A stretch of DNA of 64,000 nucleotides, taken from Bin87 sp963663945. Lineage in GTDB: Bacteria; Chloroflexota; Dehalococcoidia; Lucifugimonadales; UBA3495. The translations under genes and the position numbers were made by a program. The DNA lies in NCBI GenBank assembly GCA_963663945.1, contig OY760687.1, forward strand, positions 930,001-994,000, in the 5' to 3' direction. The notes under the pieces are model-generated. The model was given only the letters and a program-made list of their open reading frames with translations, did no database searches and was not told the origin of the DNA. Shown piece after piece: positions 8,910-17,903 of this stretch (the first letter of the stretch is position 1; each line of letters begins with the position of its first letter).

Positions 8910-9539
8910 GTGCCGACTTCGCCGCGGTTGTACATCCTTGGCAGCATTCTAGCCGTAATCATAATTGCAACCATCATTGTGCCGGCCGTACGGTCATCTC
9001 AAACTGACTCCGCTTCATCGCTGACCTGTCCATCTCTGCCCGCGAACGATGCGTCGGCACGAGATGCCCAGTTCTACGCAGCAGATTACGGGATCAGCGT
9101 TGAGGAAGCCATCTGCCGATTGGCGATACAGGGCCGAATCGGACCATTGGATGCTGAGATCAATTCTGGAGAGCCCGACACCTTTGCTGGACTGTGGATC
9201 CACGACGAACCGGAATTTGGCGTGACCGTGCTGTTCACCGAGAACCCTGAAGCCACCCTGGCGCCCTACGTGAAAGACTCCGACCTGGCGGGAATCATCA
9301 AGGCGCGCAAGGCCAGGGTTTCGCTGCGGTACCTGAAACAAGCGCAGAGACAAGCCAGTGCGATGGCGTCCGCCACCGGGATACCGGTGGGGTCCGGCAT
9401 CAACGTTCCCGAGAACCGGGTGGAGCTGTATGTGATCGACGTGAGGGGTTTCACCAAAGCACTCCGGCGAGCCGGCTCCAGGTTGCCAGATCACGTCACC
9501 ATCATAAAAGTCGGGCATCACAGCGCGCCGGCGTCATGA
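8910..9539 (+). CDS. Secreted or membrane-anchored protein of unknown function
   Basis: The product is 209 aa from a GTG start. Residues 6-28 are a hydrophobic signal or anchor. The rest has an ISVEEAICRLAIQG helix, EPDTFAGLWIHDEPEFGVTV, and IPVGSGINVPENRVELYVID. The last two recall the propeptide-like region found ahead of secreted serine proteases, with an N-terminal recognition part and a short repeat of the beta-strand NRVxxxV. No protease domain follows. It is upstream of the DUF3179 gene on the same strand (70 nt gap). The resemblance is a pattern judgement only. Confidence 0.65.
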   Translation: MPTSPRLYILGSILAVIIIATIIVPAVRSSQTDSASSLTCPSLPANDASARDAQFYAADYGISVEEAICRLAIQGRIGPLDAEINSGEPDTFAGLWIHDEPEFGVTVLFTENPEATLAPYVKDSDLAGIIKARKARVSLRYLKQAQRQASAMASATGIPVGSGINVPENRVELYVIDVRGFTKALRRAGSRLPDHVTIIKVGHHSAPAS

Positions 9540-9609
9540 ACGGTCGCCAATCCTACCGCATTTCATCCGCCGCCGGCCGCATGCCGAAACCAAGGACGAG
9601 GACACTCAG

Positions 9610-11163
9610 TTGCTGAAAGCCGCCTTTAGTCTGCTGGTCATGGTGACGCTGGTCAGTTTGGCCTGCGCCAGCGAGCCACCACAGCCGACGCCTGCCGATC
9701 CCGGGCTGACCTTGCCACCGCCCGTGCCAACCGTCGAACCGGCGGCTACGGCAGTCCACCCTACGCAGCAATCTGCCGCTTCCGGTCCCGCCCCGGTCGC
9801 TGAACCGACCGCCGTCACCTACGACTCCAACCGTACCATGTTCGGCATCTGGCACGGTCTGGACCACCCCTCTGAGGCGACACTGGCCGCGCTGGCGGAC
9901 ACGGAGGAGTATGGCGACAAGTCCCAGGTCGTGGTCATCCTTGAGGCGCTCAAGTTCTTCCGAAACCGGGATACCCTGCAACAGGGCATAGACACTTTGA
10001 CGGACCTTACCGGACAGGACTTCGATTTCGACCGCCGCCTGTGGCGGGAGTGGATCGGGCCCCGCATGGATGAATACGCCCCTCCTTCAGAGTATCCCCG
10101 CTGGAAGGTGGACTCGCTTGCGCTGATCGACCCGGCCATTGGCGCGATCCTGGAGCCTGGCATCACTCGTTCGCGGGTCGACCTCACCGAGGTGGTCTGG
10201 GGTGGCGTGCGACTGGACGGGATCCCGCCGCTGGAGCAGCCGCCGCACATCCTGGCCGAGCAGGCCACCTGGCTTTGGCCCGGGGATCGGGTGTTTGGCG
10301 TGTCCATCAATGGGGAGCATCGCGCGTACCCGCTCCGCATCATGAACGCCCACGAACTGGCCAACGACGTGCTGGGCGGTGAACCGATCTCGCTGGTGTA
10401 TTGAACTCTCTGCGGCACCGGGATCGTGTATTCCGGCATCGTCAACGGGGAGGCGACCACCTTCGGGACGTCCGGCCTCCTCTACCGCAGCAACAAGGTG
10501 ATGTACGACCGGGCGACCCGATCGCTGTGGAACCAGTTCATCGGCGAACCGGTCATCGGCCCGCTGGCCGATTCCGGTATCAGGCAACCCTTCTTCCCGT
10601 CGGTGGTCACAACCTGGGAGGAATGGCTGGAGGAGCATCCGGATACCACGGTGCTGGACCGTTACACCGACGTCTACCCTCCCGACTTTTACGTCCCTGA
10701 GGAAGACCCGCGCGCAATCTACTACGACTATTTCACCTCGGACGAGGTGATGTTCCCGGTGTGGAATCGGGACGTCACTTTTGAACCAAAAGCGGTGGTT
10801 GTGGGACTGTCCATCGGGGACAACGCCAAGGCCTACAGCGTAGCCGATCTGCAGCAGGTGAGGTTGATCAACGACACGCTTGGAGACCTGAACGTGGTCG
10901 TCATAGCGTCGCCCGACTCCAGGGCCGGCCGCATTTACGAGCGTGGGGACACCCTGTTCGCCCTGCCCGCCTCCGACCAAACCGATGCTACGCCATCCGT
11001 CCTGGTGGATGAAAACGGCGTCGAGTGGCAGACGACCGAAACCGGGCTGGTCAATCAGTCCGACCCGTCGGAGGTTTTGCCCCGCATCCCCAGCCTGACA
11101 TCGTTCTGGTTTGGATGGTTCCAGTACCACCCTGACACCGAGATCTATCAGCCAGGCGAGTAG
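9610..11163 (+). CDS. DUF3179 family protein, probable selenoprotein with Sec265 encoded by TGA (10402-10404)
   Basis: One open frame of 517 codons is broken only by TGA at codon 265. The frame on both sides is a single DUF3179 protein: FGVSINGEHRAYPLRIMN before it, and FGTSGLLYRSNKVMYDR with SLWNQFIGEPVIGPLA after it. The TGA falls in SLVY-U-TLCGTG, where the family reads Y-C-x-L-C, so it replaces the first Cys of a CxxC and gives UxxC. A hairpin follows 13 nt downstream. The TTG start has GAGG upstream. The N-terminus is a signal or possible lipoprotein segment (LVSLACAS) plus a Pro-rich linker. The alternative is a nonsense mutation or a sequencing error. DUF3179 function is not established; a thiol or selenol redox role outside the membrane is inferred. 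Confidence 0.72.
10412..10442 (+). promoter_or_regulatory. Candidate bacterial SECIS hairpin
   Basis: The upper stem is CCGGGA (10418-10423) with TTCCGG (10431-10436), including one G-U, around a 7-nt loop TCGTGTA. A 2x2 internal loop follows, then a lower stem GCGG (10412-10415) with TCGT (10439-10442), including two G-U pairs. The upper stem starts 13 nt after the TGA and the loop 19 nt after it, within the spacing of known bacterial SECIS elements. The loop lacks the classical GGUC. Confidence 0.5.
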
Positions 11164-11384
11164 TAGCCGGTCGCCATTGACGGACGACCGGACTGAGTCT
11201 CGGTGATCGAGGCGCGCCGGCGACCATGTGCGGTTACGTCGGCAACGCCAAATTGCCACCCAACCCTGCGGTGGTTACAATGCCGCAATCGCGCATGACC
11301 GGCTTTGCATCTCGTTTCCCCGACGACTTCCGGGCCGGCGCATCACCACGCATCCTGATTCCTCGCAATGGACGGTGATTCGGT

Positions 11385-12758
11385 TTGAATATCGGCTTGA
11401 CGGATCTGACGAATTACTGCCGGGAGCAGTACCACTACGCCTGGCTCGTCGTCGGAATGGGCACCATGCTCCGGGTTACCGCCAATTTCGTCAGCCAGGC
11501 TTTCGCCGTCATCCTGGTAGTCCTCCAGACCGACTTCGCCTGGGGCGTCACCGCCATCGTCCTGGCCCAGGTCTTTCGCAGCCTCGCCAGCGCCCTCCTT
11601 TCTCCCGTCTCCGGATGGGTCGGCGACCGCTATGGAGCGCGCAAGTCCCTGTTCGTTGCCGCCGCCCTCTATGTGGTCGGGATGCTGCTCCTCAGCACCG
11701 TGGAGCAGATCTGGCAGCTTTACATCTACTACAGCCTCTTGTTGGGATTGGCCCAGGCGCTCTTCACGGTCAATATCCCCACCACCGTCGCGGCATGGTT
11801 CCAGAAAAAGCTTGGCGTCGCCGTCGGCATCCAGCAGTCCATCGGAGGTATGGGAGCGTCCGTCACCGCACCGGGTCTGGCGCTGCTGGTGGCCCTGACC
11901 GGATGGCAGGTCGGGTTCTGGATTATCGCCGGCGTGGGTGGAGTGATCCTGTTCTCCCTGTTGTTCTTCTTCCACAGCGAACCCGCCGATCGCGGGATGA
12001 AGCCCCTGGGGGCCACCGACGACGACCCGGCGCCGGCGCCGGTCAACTCCGCAACCGCCAAGTTGCGCAGCAAGGTCTTCCTGCAGCACGCCCGCCGGAC
12101 CCGGGCCTTCTGGAACCTCCCCTTCATCCACTTCCTCGGCTGCCTGGGCCACGCCATCGTCATCTGGCATGTGGTGTTCTTCGCAACCGAGCAGGGACTG
12201 TCCCTGACGACCGCGGCCTGGATCGTCACCATCTACACCATGACCAGCGTCAGCAGCCGCCTGTTCATTCCCATCCTTGCGGACCTCTGGGGCGCCAAGG
12301 TGACGATGATCCTGCCCTACTTCCTGCAGGGCGTCACCGTCATAATGCTTTTCTGGGCCCAGAGCGCATGGGAATTCTACCTTTTCGCCGTCCTCTTCGG
12401 CATTGGCTTCGGCGGGGAAATGTCCGCCTTCCTCATCGCCAACCGTCAGTACTATGGCATGGGTCCGGTACGGTCAATTTTTGGATTCCAGCACCTCGGC
12501 TCCGGTTTGGGCATGGCTCTCGGCGGGCTCGTCGGTGGCGTGGTCTACGACTTCCGCACCGGAGAGGCTCCGACGCGGTTCCTTGGCTTCATCGACATCG
12601 GGGGAGGCTCCTACGACCTCGCCTGGACCATCTCCATCGCCGCCAGTTTGGCGGGGGTCGTCTTCATACTGTTGCTGGAATCATCCTCCCGCGTCCTCAT
12701 ACCCAACTGGGAAGAATCCCTGCCCGCGGAGGGACAAACTTCGCCGGCCGCTTCGTGA
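11385..12758 (+). CDS. MFS transporter
   Basis: The product is a 457-aa permease with about twelve hydrophobic segments and a central cytoplasmic loop at residues 200-230. The MFS motif A-like GWVGDRYGARKS sits between helices 2 and 3. The start is TTG at 11385. It resembles the oxalate/formate or monocarboxylate antiporter-like MFS group by motif layout only. It ends convergently with another MFS gene. The substrate is unknown. Confidence 0.85.
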   Translation: MNIGLTDLTNYCREQYHYAWLVVGMGTMLRVTANFVSQAFAVILVVLQTDFAWGVTAIVLAQVFRSLASALLSPVSGWVGDRYGARKSLFVAAALYVVGMLLLSTVEQIWQLYIYYSLLLGLAQALFTVNIPTTVAAWFQKKLGVAVGIQQSIGGMGASVTAPGLALLVALTGWQVGFWIIAGVGGVILFSLLFFFHSEPADRGMKPLGATDDDPAPAPVNSATAKLRSKVFLQHARRTRAFWNLPFIHFLGCLGHAIVIWHVVFFATEQGLSLTTAAWIVTIYTMTSVSSRLFIPILADLWGAKVTMILPYFLQGVTVIMLFWAQSAWEFYLFAVLFGIGFGGEMSAFLIANRQYYGMGPVRSIFGFQHLGSGLGMALGGLVGGVVYDFRTGEAPTRFLGFIDIGGGSYDLAWTISIAASLAGVVFILLLESSSRVLIPNWEESLPAEGQTSPAAS

Positions 12759-12870
12759 CCGTGGTCTGGGCAAAGTGAATATGGGCCGAGTTGGCGGAGT
12801 TCCTACAAGGACAGTGGTGGGATAGCCCGGGGTAGTATCAACCGCAAGGGATTGCGGGTTCCCGGACGGA

Positions 12871-14208
12871 TTACGCCGAAACGTCCGTTGGTTCCCCCTG
12901 AGGCGCCGGGGTCGGAGCCTGCGGTGGTTTGGCTGCCAGCGCCATGATCCCCGCCAGGAACACGGCAACGGCGAAAAACGTGAACGGGATCCGGTAGCTG
13001 TCGAAATAGTCGAACATGAACCCGGCGATTACCGGCCCCAGCGCCTGCCCGCCCACCTGCACCGACATCGTCAGCCCGCGGATCGTCCCCAGGTTCTGCC
13101 TGCCGTAGTAGTCTGCCCACACCAGCCGGATCAGCAGGTGCAAGCCGCCCACGCCGAAGCCGACACCCGCCGCGCAGACTAATTCGGGCAGGACCCGGTC
13201 GCTCACGACCGTCCCCGAAGTGGCTACCGCCACCACGAAAGCCGCGAACATCATCAGGTAGCGGATGGGCAGCCGCCGCGCCAGGGCCGCCCAGAAGACG
13301 CTCGCCGGCATTTGGGCCAGGGCGAATGTGCTCGCGCTCATCGCGGCGAATCGGGGATCGACACCCTGGCTGATGTAATGGGAGACCTGGTGCAGGCTCA
13401 CCCCAGCCTGGACCATCATCCCCGCGCCGGAAAAGATCGCCAGGATCCAGAACGCGCGCGTTCGCAAGGCCTGGCGCACGGTGAAGTTGGTCTCAGCGAA
13501 CGTGCCTGAGTTGCTGGTATCGTTGGCAGAGTCCGCATCCCGGTTGGCGGTGTCTTCGCGCGCCGGCGCCGGGTCGGGTTCCAGGCCCATATCCTCCGGC
13601 CGCCGTGCCACCAGCAGCAGGGACGGGACAACTCCCAGCGCCAGTGTCAGGATGCCCAGCGTGACCCATGCCGTGCGCCAGTCGTATCCGGTGATGATCA
13701 GCTGCATCGCCCAGGGTACGATGGCCAGGCCGGCCCCCTTGCCAACGGCGTCCACGGCCAGCCCCAGCGGACGCCGCCGGATGAACCAGTTGCTGACGGC
13801 CGTGGGCAGCCCGATCTCCATCGGCCCCGAGAAGATCATCCGACCCGGCACGTACAGGCAATAGAAGGCCAAAGGATGGGCGACGAAAGCCAGCCCGATC
13901 GCCAGCGCCCCGGTCGCCAACGAGCCGGCTCCCAGGATGACGCCGGCCCCGTACCTGTCCAGCCACCGCCCCACTATGGGCGACACGAAGACCGCGACCA
14001 GCCCGCCCAGGCTGACCGCCCCGGAGAACATCCCCACCGACCAGCCCATGGATTGGGTCATCGGGACCACGAACACGGACAGGGTCGCCACCGCCATAAC
14101 GGTGCGGGCGGACAGGCTCACCGCCACCCCGTTTCCCACGATTACCCAACCGTAGTAGAAGGGCAAGGCGTGAGCCAGCCGTGCCTGCCAGCTGCTCACG
14201 TTGATCAT
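12871..14208 (-). CDS. MFS transporter (paralogue of the permease at 62781)
   Basis: The product is 445 aa. It opens with the FYYGWVIVGNG helix-1 signature and has the motif A loop VGRWLDRYGAG, PGRMIFSGPMEIGLPTAVSNWFIRRR in the N-half, RRPEDMGLEPD before the central loop, then a second six-helix half. Nearly the same set of motifs occurs in the MFS genes at 52141 and 62781, so this is an expanded paralogous family. The monocarboxylate-porter-like type is an inference. Confidence 0.87.
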   Translation of the reverse strand: MINVSSWQARLAHALPFYYGWVIVGNGVAVSLSARTVMAVATLSVFVVPMTQSMGWSVGMFSGAVSLGGLVAVFVSPIVGRWLDRYGAGVILGAGSLATGALAIGLAFVAHPLAFYCLYVPGRMIFSGPMEIGLPTAVSNWFIRRRPLGLAVDAVGKGAGLAIVPWAMQLIITGYDWRTAWVTLGILTLALGVVPSLLLVARRPEDMGLEPDPAPAREDTANRDADSANDTSNSGTFAETNFTVRQALRTRAFWILAIFSGAGMMVQAGVSLHQVSHYISQGVDPRFAAMSASTFALAQMPASVFWAALARRLPIRYLMMFAAFVVAVATSGTVVSDRVLPELVCAAGVGFGVGGLHLLIRLVWADYYGRQNLGTIRGLTMSVQVGGQALGPVIAGFMFDYFDSYRIPFTFFAVAVFLAGIMALAAKPPQAPTPAPQGEPTDVSA

Positions 14209-14541
14209 TTTTCGATCCTGAACGCTGGCAGAGTGATGACGGGGCGGTGCAATAGCCTCACCGGGACCCTGTCATCCGTTCCCGCGAGGCCATGAGACCA
14301 CATCAGATGGTGGTTGCCAACTTGAAGCAGTCGGAGCGCGTTCCGTCCTGGTCGGGAGACGATTGCGGCTCGGACGGGCCGGCTGATCCGATCGATGCTA
14401 ACGATGCAAGGGTCGCCGGAGCCGTTGAGGCGGGAGGCCGGCGGTGCGTGAACCGGGTGGGCCCGGAACATCGCTGGGTTCGGACCAACGGACTGGCCCG
14501 AACCCAGCAGGCGACTGGAACTCAGCTGCAACCGCTGCTCT
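14209..14541 (-). other. Intergenic region without a gene, containing a hairpin
   Basis: No supported gene was seen in these 333 bases. An 11-bp perfect inverted repeat, GCTGGGTTCGG at 14473-14483 with CCGAACCCAGC at 14498-14508, lies 34 nt beyond the amidohydrolase stop on the minus strand. It is a candidate transcript end without a T-run. Confidence 0.5.
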
Positions 14542-15834
14542 TCAGTCCGCGGCCAGCGCCACCAGGTGGTCTTCCGCCAGCCCGTTCAGGTTCACCTGCT
14601 TGCCGTCCTTGATGATGGCGGAGAGGTGCTCGCCTTTCTGCAGAACGCTGACATCGGCCAACGGGTCCCGGTCCAGTATCAGGATATCGGCCAGCCTGCC
14701 GGCCTCGATCGTGCCCAACTCGCCCTCCAGACCGACGGCGAAGGCGTTGTCCCTGGTGTTGGCGATGATTGCCTCCATCGGGGTGTAGCCGCCGTATTTG
14801 ACCATGATCTCCATTTCGTTGGCGTGCAGTTCACCGTAGGGCATGAGCGGGGAGTTGCCGCTGTCAGTGCCACATAGCACCTTCACACCCAGAGAGCGGG
14901 CCTGCTGCAGCATGCCGTAGCCGCCCTCGAGGTTGTACTTGATCTGGTCGACTTCCTTGTCGCTCCGCCCGAACTCTCGTCCGACTTCCACTGCATGCTT
15001 GAGGAACGTGATCGTCGGCATGATGCGCACGCCGTTCTCGGCCACTACCTCGAGGTCCGCTTCGGTGGCCAGGTCCGCGTGCATGATCCAGTCCACCCCG
15101 GCCTCGGCGGCGGCGCGGGTGGAGTCCGACCCCCGGGAATGGATGGCGATGCGGGCGTTGCGGCGGTGAGCCTCACCGACCACGGCCTCAAGCTCTTCCT
15201 TGGAGATGGTCTGGAAGTCGCCCCAGGTGCTGTCGGCCATCTTGATGAAGTCGACGCCGTGCTTGCACTGCCGGCGCACTTCAGTGATCATCTCGGCAAC
15301 CGAGTTGGCCAGCACGCCGTTGACGTGCTCCGGGGTTCCCATCCACGACGGCTCGTTGTCGGCGATGCTGCCGTAGGTCACGATGAACCGGCCGGCGCAA
15401 TAGATGCGCGGCCCCTCGATCAGGCCGGCGTTGATCGCCTCTCGGAGCGCCACGTCGATGAACCACGTGCCGCCCGGGATGGAGAGACTGGTCACGCCGG
15501 AACGCAGCACCTCGCGGGCGTTCCTGGCCGCCCGGATGGTGGAGAACTCGGGGCTGGTGGTTCCGCGGGCGATGTTCAACCCGGGCATGGCCGGCTGGCC
15601 GAAGGACAGGTGGCAGTGACCCTCGATGAGGCCCGGCATGATCCACTGGCCCGTCGCGTCGATGGTCTCAACGTGTTCGCGATCGTCGACGTTGACCTCG
15701 GGCGGAACCGCCCCGACGCTGAGGATGCGGTTGCCCTGGATCACCACCGCGTCGTTCTGGACTGCGGGTTGACCCGTCGCATCGATGAGTGTGCCGTTGC
15801 GGATTATCGTGGCCATTTTCCCGTTACTGCTCAT
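14542..15834 (-). CDS. Metal-dependent amidohydrolase (imidazolonepropionase/prolidase-like)
   Basis: The product is 430 aa. A small N-terminal beta-sandwich leads to IMPGLIEGHCHLS (metal HxH). A Lys in DFIKMADS, His in AIHSRG and in DWIMHA, and the catalytic Asp in LCGTDSGN follow. It ends with GTIEAGRLADILILD of the composite sandwich. This is the complete metal-dependent amidohydrolase set. AAGGAGG lies before the ATG at 15834. The MaoC pair and an MBL hydrolase lie upstream on the same strand, so a catabolic operon is plausible. The amide or lactam substrate is unknown. Confidence 0.87.
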   Translation of the reverse strand: MSSNGKMATIIRNGTLIDATGQPAVQNDAVVIQGNRILSVGAVPPEVNVDDREHVETIDATGQWIMPGLIEGHCHLSFGQPAMPGLNIARGTTSPEFSTIRAARNAREVLRSGVTSLSIPGGTWFIDVALREAINAGLIEGPRIYCAGRFIVTYGSIADNEPSWMGTPEHVNGVLANSVAEMITEVRRQCKHGVDFIKMADSTWGDFQTISKEELEAVVGEAHRRNARIAIHSRGSDSTRAAAEAGVDWIMHADLATEADLEVVAENGVRIMPTITFLKHAVEVGREFGRSDKEVDQIKYNLEGGYGMLQQARSLGVKVLCGTDSGNSPLMPYGELHANEMEIMVKYGGYTPMEAIIANTRDNAFAVGLEGELGTIEAGRLADILILDRDPLADVSVLQKGEHLSAIIKDGKQVNLNGLAEDHLVALAAD

Positions 15835-15989
15835 CGTTTCCTCCTTATGAGGCCGCTGCCGTTGGCGCTAACGGTTTTGGTCGTGCAAATGCGATCGACC
15901 TCGCCGGGTTCAATCCAGGCGTGGAGCCGGTCGCAGGCCGATAACCGCTCTATGCCATGCTCTTCGTCGCTTCACCTGTCCGGCGGATA

Positions 15990-16442
15990 TTACTCGTCTT
16001 GGGGAAGAAAGGCGTTGGGGACGACCGCGCTGCCCTGGCCCACACCGGTGGTATCGCCGCGCTGGTTCTCCACCTTGATGTCCACTGATACCCGGCTGCC
16101 GTTCACCTCCCGGCTCACTCCGGTTACCGTCCCCGTGAAGGTGATGGTGTCGCCGGGGCGGACCGGCCGCAGGAACCTCAGGTCAACGGTGCCGCTGTGG
16201 TTGAACACGCTGCTGCCGAAGTACCGGCGCAGCAACTCCAGGGCGAATGACAGCGACATCCTGCCCGAGGCCACGGTGCCCTCGGTTCCCAGGGTCTCGC
16301 GGGCGGTCTCTTCGTCGGTGAACTGGGAGGCTTCCAACTCACCGGAGCTGCCCTCGAACAGGTTTATGGCCTCCTGGGTCATTTCCTTGATCAGCGGTGG
16401 TATCTCGTCTCCCACCGCGTAGGCGCGCACTAGCCTCCCCAT
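15990..16442 (-). CDS. MaoC-like hot-dog dehydratase, subunit 2
   Basis: The product is 150 aa. The hot-dog fold pattern ends in LRFLRPVRPGDTITFTGTVTGVSREVNG, which is typical of MaoC/R-hydratase C-terminal halves. GTVASGRMSLSFALELL forms the central helix. The start at 16442 overlaps the previous gene by 13 nt, so the two are translationally coupled and probably form a heteromer. MaoC hydratases add water to enoyl-CoA or related esters. An unusual T/E content in the active-site region leaves the exact reaction open. Confidence 0.75.
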   Translation of the reverse strand: MGRLVRAYAVGDEIPPLIKEMTQEAINLFEGSSGELEASQFTDEETARETLGTEGTVASGRMSLSFALELLRRYFGSSVFNHSGTVDLRFLRPVRPGDTITFTGTVTGVSREVNGSRVSVDIKVENQRGDTTGVGQGSAVVPNAFLPQDE

Positions 16443-16849
16443 TTCTTGCCGACCTCCGTGGGCTGCTTGAGCTCGTGGGTGATCACGCGGTCGATGAGCC
16501 GCCCGTCTTCGTCCACCGAGACCGCCTCGGTAACGATGTAGTTCTTGCCCCGGCGCAGGTACTTGTCGGCGATCCAGGCCCGCACCGTGATCGTCTTGCC
16601 GCCGATGGGAGGGTTGTAGCAGTAGAAGGCGCACCGCGCGTTGACGGAACCGGCGTCCCGGTACCGGGCGTTGTACTGCTTCACATCCACCTTGTGGGAA
16701 ATGGTCGGGAAGCTGGCCTCCGGGTCCATCACCCCCCGTCGGTAGGTGTCGATCATCTCCTGCGTGAGGAGGTATTGGTACGTCTCGAAGGTCTCACCGA
16801 CCTCCAGGGCGTCCCAGTCCAGAAGTATTCGCGCATCAGCTTCTACCAT
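16430..16849 (-). CDS. MaoC-like (FAS1-type) dehydratase, subunit 1
   Basis: The product is 139 aa. The N-terminal WDALEVGETFETYQYLLTQEMI matches the entry of FAS1-like MaoC N-domains, followed by a hot-dog strand set (GKTITVRAWIADKYLRRGKN). GGAGGTG lies before ATG 16849. The pair with the overlapping downstream gene mimics the two halves of a fused double hot-dog hydratase. A metallo-beta-lactamase-fold gene lies 46 nt upstream on the same strand. CoA-ester hydration in acid catabolism is a reasonable inference. Confidence 0.72.
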   Translation of the reverse strand: MVEADARILLDWDALEVGETFETYQYLLTQEMIDTYRRGVMDPEASFPTISHKVDVKQYNARYRDAGSVNARCAFYCYNPPIGGKTITVRAWIADKYLRRGKNYIVTEAVSVDEDGRLIDRVITHELKQPTEVGKKWGG

Positions 16850-16895
16850 AGCCGCACCTCCTTTCATTTGCGGGTGATTCGGAAATCCGAGCTGG

Positions 16896-17696
16896 CTAGA
16901 TGCCTCGCCAGGAGCGCCGTCCCTCGACCCGGACGAAGTGGCCGAAACCTGGGTCGGGAAAGTGCCCGGCGGAGACCAGGATCTGCTCGCTCTCAAGCAT
17001 GTCCAGCACCGAATGCCTGGTGCTCCGGGAAACGTCAGGCTGGATGTCGAAGATGGGACACCAGTCGGTGTAATGGGCCTGGGCTGGGTTGTGCGCCACA
17101 TCGCCCAGGATGTAGCCGCGCTCGCCGCCCGAGGCGATCATGATCGAGACGTGGCCCGGCGTGTGTCCTGGCGTGGACACCGTGGTCAGCTCGTCGGTGA
17201 TCTGGTGGTCGTCGTCGATCAGGTCGATGAACCCCAGGTCCTGCAGGGGAACCACCTGGCTCTGGACGTGGGTGGCGCCGGCCAGCACGTCGGGCTGGGT
17301 CCAGTAATCCCAGTCCCTCCTCGGCACGAGGTAACGGGCGTTGGGGAAATTGGGCTTGCCATCGGTCAGGTTCCAGCCCACGTGGTCGGGGTGCAGATGG
17401 GTGTGAACCACCAGGTCGACGGCCTCCGGGTCGACGCCCTTGGCGCGCATGTCGGACATGAGCGTGCCGTCGGGAGCCTGCAGGCCGGTATCGACGACGA
17501 TCAGTTTGCCCTGGGAGCGGACACCCGTGGTTCCGTACCTGCTTCTGGTCTGATCGTGTTCGTCCAGGAGTTCAGGGAATTCCCGCCATTGCTCGATGGT
17601 GGTATCCGGAAACGGGATCAAGGGAGACCGGACGGGCCCTCCGTCGTTCAGCGCCAGCAATTGAACGTTGCCGACGGTGGTTGTGTAGTCAGGCAT
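16896..17696 (-). CDS. Metallo-beta-lactamase-fold hydrolase (lactonase-like)
   Basis: The product is 266 aa. The metal-binding HTHLHPDHVGW motif is present, with the later STPGHTPGH and ILGDVAHNP, and a final His in SAGHFPDPGFG. This matches the N-acyl homoserine lactonase/GloB-like branch with two metals. It is a clear paralogue of the gene at 26157. The ATG at 17696 was chosen at the start of similarity (MPDYTTTVGNVQLL) and has GAGAGGCGG upstream. It probably heads the operon with the MaoC pair. The lactone or thioester substrate is unknown. Confidence 0.82.
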   Translation of the reverse strand: MPDYTTTVGNVQLLALNDGGPVRSPLIPFPDTTIEQWREFPELLDEHDQTRSRYGTTGVRSQGKLIVVDTGLQAPDGTLMSDMRAKGVDPEAVDLVVHTHLHPDHVGWNLTDGKPNFPNARYLVPRRDWDYWTQPDVLAGATHVQSQVVPLQDLGFIDLIDDDHQITDELTTVSTPGHTPGHVSIMIASGGERGYILGDVAHNPAQAHYTDWCPIFDIQPDVSRSTRHSVLDMLESEQILVSAGHFPDPGFGHFVRVEGRRSWRGI

Positions 17697-17903
17697 CTTG
17701 GTACCGCCTCTCGATAGGTTGGCATTCCAACGGTGCATCGTTTTGAGCAGCATATTACCCCAAAACACAGGTCCTGTTGAGAGCAAGCGCCGAAGCACAA
17801 CCCGCAACGGTCAACCGCATAGATCGCCACCGGCAACGTGTTGACTTCACGCATCCGCCGCAACGGCGCCATAAATCGGCGTGCCGAAACTGTCAGTTTC
17901 CCG

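Noticed and set aside
9610..10404. Reading the DUF3179 locus as two separate genes
   Set aside because: The frame continues in phase after the TGA with the same family, and no ribosome site or start serves the second part convincingly.
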